A stretch of 5,958 bases of DNA, taken from assembly GCF_039812505.1 (NCBI RefSeq), contig NZ_JBDIAQ010000185.1, positions 1-5,958 on the forward strand. The letters are read 5' to 3'. Within the stretch, counting starts at the first letter, position 1. Every line of letters starts with the position of its first letter. The DNA comes from Intrasporangium_A sp039812505. GTDB lineage: Bacteria; Actinomycetota; Actinomycetes; Actinomycetales; Dermatophilaceae. This document shows, one piece after another, positions 1 through 5,927 of the stretch. The translations under genes and the position numbers were made by a program. The notes beneath the pieces were generated by a model. That model had not been told where the DNA came from, made no database searches, and worked only from the letters and a program-made list of their open reading frames with translations.

Positions 1-818
1 TCGGGACCGGCACGACGGTGCCGGTGCGGCATACCGGCACCGACGTCGGCGAGATAGCGGTGGCGGACGCCGAGGTGGCCGACGGCCTCTCGCCCCGGGA
101 CCGCCGGCTGCTCGAGGACCTGGCCCGCCCGGCGGGAGCGGCGCTGTCCACCGTCCGGCTCACCGTCGACCTGCGTCGGCGCAGGGCCGAGCTGGAACGG
201 CTCACCGCCGCGCTGCAGGCCTCCCGGCAGCGGCTGCTCCGGGCCAGATCCCTGGAACAGCACCGGATGCGTGCTGAGGTGGCGGCCCGGGTCGGCCCGC
301 ACCTGTCCGCTGCTCTCGCGGCGGTGGGGACGCAGGGGCAGGCACCCCCGGACGGACTCGCCCTCGAGGCTGCGGCGGTGGCGGCCGGGCAGGCCCTCGA
401 CGAGCTGCGCAGCATAGCCAGGGGCGTCTTCCCGCCGACCCTGGCCGAGGTCGGACTGGCGGCGTCGGTGGAGTCCTGGCTGATCCGGGCGCACGTGGAC
501 GCCACGCTCGAGGTGCCCGACGAGCTGCCGACCCTGCACGCGTGCCCCGACGTGGAGGCCTGCCTGTACTTCTGCACGGTCAGCTCCCTGGCCCGGCTGG
601 CCGGCCGGGGGGCGCGCGGGATCCAGGTCGCCGTGGCCGACGGGCCGGTGTCGAGCCTGCGCATCCGGGCCAGTCTGGCCGAGGGGTCCGCCACGGAGGT
701 CGTGGAGTCGGTCAGCGACCGCATCGAGGCCTTCGGCGGGACGGTCCACAGCGCGGTCGACACCCACCGGCTCACCCTGACGGCGCAGGTCCCGGTCCCG
801 GCGGGCGAGCCGGCATGA
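1..818 (+). CDS. Degenerate GAF-type sensor histidine kinase (pseudokinase), 3' part only
   Basis: The reading frame is open at the left edge (first full codon at base 3), so the true start lies outside; the GTG at 18 is just an internal valine. Visible order: the end of a probable GAF sensor domain (to about base 140), a helical linker ending in an SRQRLLRAR-type segment (to about 251), a HisKA_3-like dimerisation helix, then a remnant HATPase domain with LRSIARGVFPPTLAEVGL (405-458), a YFC motif (567-575) and DRIEAFGG (717-740). These match NarL-type actinobacterial kinases. Key residues are missing. Where the family has RDLHDGLGP, this protein reads AEVAARVGP, with alanine (282-284) in the phospho-histidine position. 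The N-box asparagine is arginine (594-596), and no DxGxG or GxGL motif is visible in 672-716. The frame is intact, so it looks like a maintained pseudokinase rather than a decayed gene. Its stop overlaps the next gene's ATG (ATGA), implying coupled translation. Autophosphorylation is unlikely; a scaffold or sensor role is inference. Confidence 0.88.
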   Translation, partial: GTGTTVPVRHTGTDVGEIAVADAEVADGLSPRDRRLLEDLARPAGAALSTVRLTVDLRRRRAELERLTAALQASRQRLLRARSLEQHRMRAEVAARVGPHLSAALAAVGTQGQAPPDGLALEAAAVAAGQALDELRSIARGVFPPTLAEVGLAASVESWLIRAHVDATLEVPDELPTLHACPDVEACLYFCTVSSLARLAGRGARGIQVAVADGPVSSLRIRASLAEGSATEVVESVSDRIEAFGGTVHSAVDTHRLTLTAQVPVPAGEPA

Positions 819-1486
819 CCCCGCTCAGGCTGGTCTTCGCGGAGGACAACTTCCTGGTCCGCGAGGGGGTGCGCCGGCTGTTGGCGGCATCCGAGACGCT
901 GCAGGTCGTGGCGGTCTGCGACGGGCTGGACCAGGCCCTCGAGGCGATCGCCGAGCAGGTGCCCGACGTGGTGCTCACCGACATCCGGATGCCGCCGACG
1001 CACAGCGACGAGGGGATCCGCATCGCCGAGCACTGCCGTCGCGCCTACCCCTCGATGGGCGTGCTGCTGCTCAGCCAGTACGCCGAGGCCGGCTACGTCA
1101 AGGTCCTGCTGCGGCACGGGACCGACCGGCGTGGCTACCTGCTCAAGGAGCGGGTGGCCTCGGTCGGCGAGCTCACCTCCGCGATCGAGGCGGTCGCGAC
1201 GGGCGGCACCGCCATCGACCCGAAGGTCGTGGAGGTCCTCGTGCAGGTGCGCGCCCGGGCCGGCGACGCGAAGCTGGACCGGCTGACCCCACGCGAGCGT
1301 GAGGTGCTCGCCGGCATCGCCCAGGGGCGCACCAACGCCGGCGTGGCCGCCGAGCTGTTCCTGAGCCAGCACGCCGTCGAGAAGCACATCAACTCGATCT
1401 TCGGCAAGCTCGGCCTCACGGGAGACCCGCGACATCACCCCCGGGTGCGTGCGGCGCTGATGTTCCTCGCCGAGGGCGGACGCTGA
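815..1486 (+). CDS. NarL/FixJ-family DNA-binding response regulator
   Basis: A complete 223-residue response regulator, the usual length for the NarL/FixJ family. The N-terminal receiver domain (about 1-120) has the acidic pair E10/D11, the phospho-accepting D56 in VVLTDIRMPP, S87 in LLLSQY, and K111 in GYLLKERV. The C-terminal LuxR-type helix-turn-helix (about 153-218) opens with LTPREREVLAGIAQGRTN and carries the recognition-helix region SQHAVEKHINSIFGKLGL. It should act as a cytoplasmic transcription factor that dimerises and binds DNA when D56 is phosphorylated. The ATG at 815 overlaps the upstream stop as ATGA, which fixes the start and indicates translational coupling to the kinase-like gene. 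All phosphorylation residues are intact although the adjacent kinase-like protein appears inactive, so the phosphate donor is probably another kinase, perhaps encoded just upstream of the window, or the regulator works without phosphorylation. Target genes are unknown; the large gene downstream is one candidate by proximity only. Confidence 0.95.
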   Translation: MTPLRLVFAEDNFLVREGVRRLLAASETLQVVAVCDGLDQALEAIAEQVPDVVLTDIRMPPTHSDEGIRIAEHCRRAYPSMGVLLLSQYAEAGYVKVLLRHGTDRRGYLLKERVASVGELTSAIEAVATGGTAIDPKVVEVLVQVRARAGDAKLDRLTPREREVLAGIAQGRTNAGVAAELFLSQHAVEKHINSIFGKLGLTGDPRHHPRVRAALMFLAEGGR

Positions 1487-1507
1487 CCCGGCGCACCGGA
1501 GCGCCGT

Positions 1508-1536
1508 GCCGTCGGGGGTGCCGGCACCCCCACGGC
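1508..1536 (+). terminator. GC-rich hairpin after the response regulator gene
   Basis: GCCGT (1508-1512) pairs with ACGGC (1532-1536), and GGGGGTG (1514-1520) pairs with CACCCCC (1525-1531) around a CCGG loop, giving a 12-bp stem with one bulged C at 1513. It begins 21 bases after the response regulator stop. No T-run follows, which is common for terminators in high-GC actinobacteria. Termination is inferred from stem strength and position; it could instead be a regulatory hairpin or an operator, because its core palindrome recurs at 1544-1553. Confidence 0.55.
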
Positions 1537-1623
1537 AAGAGGCGTGCCGGCACCATCGGATCGCGGCCCGCGCCGGCCGATCGTGGTTGCTACGAGCCCA
1601 GCCACCTCGGGCCGGGCGCAACC

Positions 1624-1630
1624 GAAGGGA
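1624..1630 (+). promoter_or_regulatory. Ribosome binding site that decides the start of the large gene
   Basis: GAAGGGA lies six bases before the ATG at 1637 and is a good Shine-Dalgarno match. The frame is also open further upstream to a GTG at 1544, but that GTG lies inside a palindrome with no purine-rich site at proper distance, and the 31 extra residues are Pro/Arg-rich and non-repetitive. I therefore place the start at 1637. Confidence 0.8.
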
Positions 1631-1636
1631 ACCACC

Positions 1637-4600
1637 ATGACCACCACCATCGTCGAGGCCGCGACGCGCGAGCCGGGCACGAACACCGAGTCGTCCGCGG
1701 CAGCCACGGACCAGAGCTACACGCTGCCCGGCATCAGCTGGCTCACGCTGCAGCTGCAGGACGACGAGGGCACCCTGACCGTCGGTCCGTGCACCGTCGC
1801 CGTCCACCTGACCAAGCCGTCGCAGGGCACGGTCGCCCATGTCGAGGCGGACCTGAGCGGGGTCACCCTCGCCGGGCTGTCGGCCGCGGCCAGAGCCGCG
1901 GGGTCGGGCGACCCGCTCGCGTCCCTGCCACCTGCCCTGGCCCAGGCCGTCTCCGCCGTCTCGGTCGCCGCCGTCGGAGTCGACTTCGACCTGGCGGCCC
2001 GCCGGCTCGTCGGGTTCGACCTCACGGTCAGCGCCGTGCCGTCCTGGCCGCTGGTGCCGGGGCACGTCGAGCTCACCGACCTGGCGGTGACCCTCACGGC
2101 CGGCCACAGCGCCGACGCGAGCACGTTCGAGGTGACCGCCGTCGCCGGGCTGTCCGGCACACCGGTCACCCTCACCGTCACCCACGAACCGGGCAGCTAC
2201 CGGGTCTCCTTGTCCGCCGGGGACCGGCGGCTCGGCGCGACGACCATCGCGGCCTTCGTCGGGGACGACCTGTCCGCCCACCTCCCGGCCCAGCTGTCCG
2301 ACCTCGCGGCCGTCGGGCTGAGCGACGCCGCGGTCGTCCTAACCGCCGACGGCCTCGACTCGGTCGAGGCGTCCCTGGCCACCGGCAGCCCGATCCCGCT
2401 GCCCGACCCGCTGGACGTGACGCTGCAGGACATCACGGTCCACGTCACGGTCGAGCACCCGACCGACCCCGCGACCCGGACCGTCGCCCTCGACATCGCG
2501 GGCACCGCCACCTTCGCCGGGGTCGCCGTGGTCGTGCGGATCGAGCGGGACCCGGCCGGCGGCGCCTGGTCGCTGCACGCCGGTCTCGCGTCCGGGGCGA
2601 GCCTGACCGCGTCGGCCGTGGCCACCGCATACGGCCTGACCGTGGCCGCGGACCTGCCCGAGCTCACCCTGACCGACCTCATCCTGGACGCCCGGCTGGA
2701 CGGGTCGACGGTCACCCTCGAGGCCGCTTCGCCGACCGAGTGGACCGTGCCGGTGGGGCCGGACGGGATCGGGGTCGGCCAGCTCCGCGTGTCCTTCGAG
2801 CACCACTCCGGTGCCGAGGGCAAGGGCACGACCGGATCGGTCAGCGGGGTGATCCACCTGGCCGGGATCGAGATCCCCGTCAGGTATGCCGTGCCGGGAG
2901 GGCTGAGCCTGCACGCGAGCATCGCGAAGCTCGCACCGTTCGCGCTGATCCAGGACGTCGTCGGCAGCACGCCGCTCACCGCCCTGACGCTGCCTCCCGA
3001 GCTGACCGCGCTGACCCTGACCGACGTCGTGCTCACGGTCGACGCCGAGCACTCCGAGCTGTCCCTCGCCGCCTCCGGGCCGGGCTTCCGGCGCGTCCAG
3101 GGGATCGTGCGCAAGGGCACCACCTGGGGGTTCGCGGTCGGCATCGAGCTCGACGACGACTACCGCTTCTCCTCGCTGTCCCCGGCCCTGGGCGGCCTGG
3201 ACGCGGTGCACCTGCCCGACGCGCTGATCGTCATCGCCTCCTTCGACGACGCCGAGTTCACCTTCGACGAGCTGCAGCCCGACGCCGGCAAGGGGGTCAG
3301 CAAGGGCGCGGTCATCGACGGTCGGCTGGACCTGTCGGGCCTGGGCGCGGACAAGTTCCTCGGCGAGGCCCACCTGGACGTCAAGGCGCAGATCGGCCCC
3401 TCGCTGGCCGACCTGCAGCTCGAGGCCGGTGTCGGCGACATCAGGATCACCGACGGGGTGGTGCTCGAGAACGCCGAGCTCGCGCTGCACCCGGACCCGG
3501 AGAACATCTCCCTGACGGTGTCCGGTGCGGTCGAGGTCACCGTCGACGCCAGCCCGCTGGAGTTCGTCGGCGGGGTGACGGTGGTGCCCAACGGCATCTC
3601 CTTCTTCGCCACGATGAAGGGCACCTGGCAGGACCCCTTCGGCGCCAAGGGGATCGCCCTGAGCGACGTCTCGCTGCAGATCGGGTCGGACTTCGAGGGC
3701 ATCCCGTCGATCGGCATCGCCGGCGGGCTGACCATCGGGGCGTTCCAGGGCAGCGCGGCGGTCTCCTTCAACTCCCAGCTGCCGACCCAGAGCGTGCTCA
3801 TCGTGGCGTTCAACCACCTGTCGCTGATGGACCTGGTCGACACGTTCACCCCGCCCGAGGTCCGGGCCGCCATCCCCGCCGACATCAGCGGCACCCTCAC
3901 CGGCATCTCCCTGGAGGACGTCGACCTGTACGTCGTACCGCAGGACACCACCATCGGGGCCCTCAGCTACAAGCAGGGACTGCGAGTCGCCGGCAAGCTG
4001 CACGTCGCCGGGCTCACGGCCCGGGCCGACGTGGAGATCGACCAGCAGGACGGGATCACGGCCAGCGGGTCGCTCAGCCCGGTCGTCATCGGTGACGTGT
4101 TCTCGCTCACCGGGACCGACCGTGCCAAGGGTCCGGACCTGAACCTGGCGGTCACGACCTCCGCGGTGCCGAAGGTCGACCTCGACGGCCTGGTGGACCT
4201 GCTCGGCCTCTCGGCCGGCGCCTCGGTGGCGCTGTCCGACTCCGGCTTCGCCTTCGCCTGTGAGGGGAACGTGTTCGGGCTCTTCAGCGCCAAGGTCAGC
4301 GCCAAGGGCGGCAACCTGCAGTCCGGGCCGGGCTTCATGGTCCACGCGGACCTGCAGCAGGACTTCCTGTCCGACCTGGCCCGTCGCGCGGCCACCGTCC
4401 TGCAGCAGGCCGGCGCGGACGCCCAGGCCCAGATCGCGGCAGCCCAGCACGACGTGGACGCTGCCCAGTCGGAGGTCACCCGGTTCACCGCCTCGGTGCA
4501 GGCCGCCGAGGCCGACCTGGCCAAGGTCCAGAACGACGCTCAGGCGCAGCTCCGGGCGCTCTCGGCGAAGGTGGCCCAGGCCCAGCAGGCCCTGCAGGCC

Positions 4601-5452
4601 CTCGACACCCAGATCGACGCGACCCGGGCCCAGATCCAGGCCGAGCGTGACGCCGCAGCCGCTCACCTGCGCGACCTGCAGCAGCAGCTGTCGGCGGCGC
4701 AGGGCGTGGTCAGTTCGCTGAACGCCCAGATCGCCGGCGCCCAGGCCCAGATCGACCAGCTCAACAGGGACATCGCCTGGTGGCAGAACTGGTACGACAA
4801 CCTCTCCCTGCTCGAGAAGGCAACCGGTTGGGCCAAGCTCGGCGCGGAGGTCGGCTGGCGGCGCGCCCAGATCCTCGCACTCGAAGGGTCGATCCAGGAA
4901 CTGCGGCTCTCGCTGGGCACCGCCGACGCCGCACTGCAGGTCGCCCAGCAGGCGGTCGACGCGGCGCGGGCCGCGGCGGCGAACTACCCGATCGACCAGG
5001 ACCCCCGTCTGGTCGCCCTGCGCGGCAGCCAGGCCACCGCCCAGCAGGTGCTGCAGGCCGCCCAGGCCGCCCTCGGCACCGCCCAGCAGGCCGCCGCCAC
5101 CGCGGCTGCGGCAGCCGCCCAGACCCTGGCCGGGCTGCGGCAACAGCTCAGCGCTGCCGGCATGGTGCTGCAGACCGCGACCGCCGCGCTGACGCAGCTG
5201 GAGCAGGCCATCGGCGAGGTGGCCGCAGTGAGCGCCTACATCTCGGCCCACGGCCTGGCCGGCCTGATCGACGTGGAGTCGGCCTCGTTCGACGGGACCC
5301 TGCAGGCCACTTCGGGCGGTTCGGTCACCCTCGACGCCGACGTCGTCTTCCAGGGGAGGCGGGAGCAGGCGCACGTCGCGTACGACTTCCGTGACCTCGC
5401 GACCGGCGCGCGGAACCTGGCCAAGCAGGTGCTTCCCACCCTGCCCGTCTGA
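1637..5452 (+). CDS. Large beta-repeat and coiled-coil protein of unknown function
   Basis: A 1271-residue protein that I do not recognise with confidence. It has no visible signal peptide or hydrophobic membrane segment and only two cysteines, so it is probably cytoplasmic or exported by a non-Sec route. Residues 1-35 are polar and Thr/Ala/Glu-rich. From about 70 to 900 the sequence alternates short hydrophobic strands and turns. At least three modules of roughly 110 residues (about 145-250, 259-366 and 371-481) share a pattern of L-x-L-T-D-x-x-L-x-L strands, and LTLTDL or LTLTDV recurs. A conserved-looking segment PFGAKGIALSDVSLQIG with a following IGIAGGLTIG lies at about 667-702. Residues 912-1045 and about 1075-1200 are Ala/Gln-rich heptad-like coiled coil, broken by a Trp-rich insert (W1048, W1049, W1052, W1065, W1074). 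Residues 1211-1271 return to a beta-like pattern. A structural, adhesive or lipid-binding role is conceivable, but no catalytic motif is visible. The start is the ATG preceded by GAAGGGA. It appears monocistronic. Confidence 0.9.
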   Translation: MTTTIVEAATREPGTNTESSAAATDQSYTLPGISWLTLQLQDDEGTLTVGPCTVAVHLTKPSQGTVAHVEADLSGVTLAGLSAAARAAGSGDPLASLPPALAQAVSAVSVAAVGVDFDLAARRLVGFDLTVSAVPSWPLVPGHVELTDLAVTLTAGHSADASTFEVTAVAGLSGTPVTLTVTHEPGSYRVSLSAGDRRLGATTIAAFVGDDLSAHLPAQLSDLAAVGLSDAAVVLTADGLDSVEASLATGSPIPLPDPLDVTLQDITVHVTVEHPTDPATRTVALDIAGTATFAGVAVVVRIERDPAGGAWSLHAGLASGASLTASAVATAYGLTVAADLPELTLTDLILDARLDGSTVTLEAASPTEWTVPVGPDGIGVGQLRVSFEHHSGAEGKGTTGSVSGVIHLAGIEIPVRYAVPGGLSLHASIAKLAPFALIQDVVGSTPLTALTLPPELTALTLTDVVLTVDAEHSELSLAASGPGFRRVQGIVRKGTTWGFAVGIELDDDYRFSSLSPALGGLDAVHLPDALIVIASFDDAEFTFDELQPDAGKGVSKGAVIDGRLDLSGLGADKFLGEAHLDVKAQIGPSLADLQLEAGVGDIRITDGVVLENAELALHPDPENISLTVSGAVEVTVDASPLEFVGGVTVVPNGISFFATMKGTWQDPFGAKGIALSDVSLQIGSDFEGIPSIGIAGGLTIGAFQGSAAVSFNSQLPTQSVLIVAFNHLSLMDLVDTFTPPEVRAAIPADISGTLTGISLEDVDLYVVPQDTTIGALSYKQGLRVAGKLHVAGLTARADVEIDQQDGITASGSLSPVVIGDVFSLTGTDRAKGPDLNLAVTTSAVPKVDLDGLVDLLGLSAGASVALSDSGFAFACEGNVFGLFSAKVSAKGGNLQSGPGFMVHADLQQDFLSDLARRAATVLQQAGADAQAQIAAAQHDVDAAQSEVTRFTASVQAAEADLAKVQNDAQAQLRALSAKVAQAQQALQALDTQIDATRAQIQAERDAAAAHLRDLQQQLSAAQGVVSSLNAQIAGAQAQIDQLNRDIAWWQNWYDNLSLLEKATGWAKLGAEVGWRRAQILALEGSIQELRLSLGTADAALQVAQQAVDAARAAAANYPIDQDPRLVALRGSQATAQQVLQAAQAALGTAQQAAATAAAAAAQTLAGLRQQLSAAGMVLQTATAALTQLEQAIGEVAAVSAYISAHGLAGLIDVESASFDGTLQATSGGSVTLDADVVFQGRREQAHVAYDFRDLATGARNLAKQVLPTLPV
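4370..5236 (+). other. Coiled-coil region of the large protein with Trp-rich interruption
   Basis: This stretch encodes residues about 912-1200 of the large protein. Ala, Gln, Leu and Asp dominate, with heptad-like spacing of hydrophobic residues and no proline until the NYPIDQDP segment near 1116-1123, which should kink the helix. Between residues 1046 and 1075 the pattern changes to DIAWWQNWYDNL followed by GWAKLGAEVGWRR, an aromatic helix or hairpin unlike the rest. The layout suggests two antiparallel or stacked helices joined by an aromatic hinge; this is inferred from sequence pattern only. Confidence 0.75.
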
Positions 5453-5502
5453 CCGCTGGAGGGCGACCGGGACGGCTCGGGACGCTCCGGAGGTCTGGCA
5501 CG

Positions 5503-5550
5503 GGTAAGAGGACGCCTGACGCAGGTAAGAACTTGTTCAAGACTTGGTAA
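5503..5550 (+). repeat. Three GGTAA-type short repeats spaced two helical turns apart
   Basis: GGTAAGA occurs at 5503-5509 and 5524-5530, and GGTAA again at 5546-5550, with spacings of 21 and 22 bp. The region between the second and third copies contains CTTGTTCAAGACTTG, made of short overlapping inverted repeats (CTTG/CAAG/CTTG). Same-face spacing in an AT-richer intergenic patch is what a regulator-binding array would look like, but the repeats are short and chance is not excluded. Confidence 0.3.
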
Positions 5551-5627
5551 TTTCGGTCGACGCGCGGGCTTTCGGCGGCGAAGATCGTCATGACATCAAG
5601 GAAGTGCGAACCTCCCACCCTCCCCGC

Positions 5628-5683
5628 CGGTCTCTCAGAGGCCCCTTGACCGTCAGCGCAGAAACGGTCTCCCCCCCGACCGT
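5628..5683 (+). other. Alternating complementary segments, attenuator-like
   Basis: CGGTCTC occurs at 5628-5634 and again at 5665-5671; GACCGT occurs at 5648-5653 and again at 5678-5683. Any CGGTC can pair with any GACCG, so the order A-B-A-B allows two hairpins side by side or a single middle hairpin (GACCGT 5648-5653 with ACGGTC 5664-5669) that excludes both. The array lies ten bases upstream of the 17-bp hairpin. This is the geometry of a leader with alternative structures, but five- to six-base stems are weak evidence. Confidence 0.3.
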
Positions 5684-5692
5684 GCGCTCAAC

Positions 5693-5737
5693 AGGCGAGG
5701 GACGCGATGTTTTCCCCCCTCATCGCGTCCCTCGCCT
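5693..5737 (+). terminator. Perfect 17-bp hairpin, probable transcription terminator
   Basis: AGGCGAGGGACGCGATG (5693-5709) is exactly complementary to 5721-5737, with an 11-base loop of T4-C6-T. The sequence after the stem is pyrimidine-rich with scattered Ts (CTCTCATTCTGT) rather than a pure T-run. Perfect pairing over 17 bp is far beyond what chance gives nearby. It most likely ends transcription from the large gene, whose stop lies 240 bases upstream, or a small RNA starting in between, and it insulates the riboswitch unit downstream. Confidence 0.8.
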
Positions 5738-5874
5738 CTCTCATTCTGTCCCAGGCAACGCGGTTTGGGATGGAGTCCGCCGAATCCGGGACCCGGCATC
5801 CCGCGAGAGCCGGACCTCCGCGGCGGACCGGCCGGCTCGTGTGGGACCGTGAGGGCAGAGGCAGAAGCCGCCTC

Positions 5875-5916
5875 CCGGACGAGGGGTGCCGTACCCGGTC
5901 AGCGACAAGACGGCCC
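5875..5916 (+). promoter_or_regulatory. Guanidine-III (ykkC-III) riboswitch
   Basis: An RNA aptamer that binds free guanidinium and controls the gene starting 11 bases downstream. Three blocks match, from memory, the guanidine-III riboswitch of Thermobifida fusca: CCGGACGAGG (5875-5884), GCCGTACCCGGTCAG (5888-5902) and GACAAGACGGC (5904-5914). The differences I can recall are the three bases between the first and second blocks and one extra C at 5903. The H-type pseudoknot typical of this class can form: P1 pairs CCGG 5875-5878 with CCGG 5895-5898, and P2 pairs GCCGT 5888-5892 with ACGGC 5910-5914. The class occurs in actinobacteria upstream of SMR-type exporters, which fits the neighbour. 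P2 here has five clear base pairs, shorter than in T. fusca. Confidence 0.93.
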
Positions 5917-5923
5917 GGGAGAG
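5917..5923 (+). promoter_or_regulatory. Ribosome binding site of the exporter gene, can be sequestered
   Basis: GGGAGAG stands four bases before the GTG at 5928 (six from the end of GGGAG) and directly abuts the riboswitch. CCGGGAG (5915-5921), which includes the core of this site, is exactly complementary to CTCCCGG (5872-5878), whose last four bases are the 5' strand of riboswitch helix P1. The two pairings exclude each other, which suggests that ligand binding frees the site. This mechanism is inferred from pairing alone. Confidence 0.7.
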
Positions 5924-5927
5924 TTGC

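Larger units (their letters stand above)
5453..5871. other. Gene-free region between the large gene and the riboswitch
   Basis: I see no credible protein-coding gene here. The only + strand frame of note (5544-5852, starting at TTG) runs through a perfect 17-bp inverted repeat, lacks a ribosome binding site and has no family resemblance. The region is less GC-biased around 5521-5600 than anywhere else in the window. It contains the phased repeats, the complementary ladder and the long hairpin listed separately. The part from 5738 to 5857 must contain the promoter of the riboswitch transcript if it is independently transcribed, but I cannot point to convincing -35 and -10 boxes. Confidence 0.6.

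Noticed and set aside
16..42. 10-bp inverted repeat CGGTGCCGGT/ACCGGCACCG with a 7-base loop
   Set aside because: It lies inside the kinase-like coding frame, where GGC/GGT and ACC codons explain it; no reason to treat it as regulatory.
1544..1636. Upstream GTG start for the large gene, adding 31 residues
   Set aside because: The GTG is part of a palindrome, lacks a spaced ribosome binding site and gives a Pro/Arg-rich extension; ATG at 1637 has GAAGGGA at ideal spacing.
1789..4095. 768-codon + strand frame overlapping the large gene
   Set aside because: The product is extremely Arg/Pro/Gly-rich, as expected for the shifted frame of a GC-rich gene.
2339..5374. 1011-codon open frame on the minus strand
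   Set aside because: It is antisense to the large gene; long antisense frames arise from the codon bias of GC-rich genes. Its Gly/Leu/Arg/Val-rich product shows no family motif, whereas the + strand product has clear coiled-coil and strand patterns.
5544..5852. 102-codon + strand frame starting with TTG
   Set aside because: It spans the perfect 17-bp inverted repeat and the complementary ladder, has no ribosome binding site and an Arg/Pro/Ser-rich composition typical of non-coding GC-rich DNA.
5738..5927. Cyclic di-AMP (ydaO) or guanidine-I riboswitch
   Set aside because: Fragments such as CGCCGAATCC and GCCCGGGAGA look similar, but the GGGGUGAAUC and GUAGGG blocks of ydaO and the CUAGGG and AAAAGCCCGGG blocks of guanidine-I are absent. 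The guanidine-III consensus explains the 3' part far better.
5886..5927. GTG at 5886 as start of the exporter gene
   Set aside because: It is in frame and open, but would place the start inside the riboswitch core and add a polar N-terminal extension not usual for SMR proteins.
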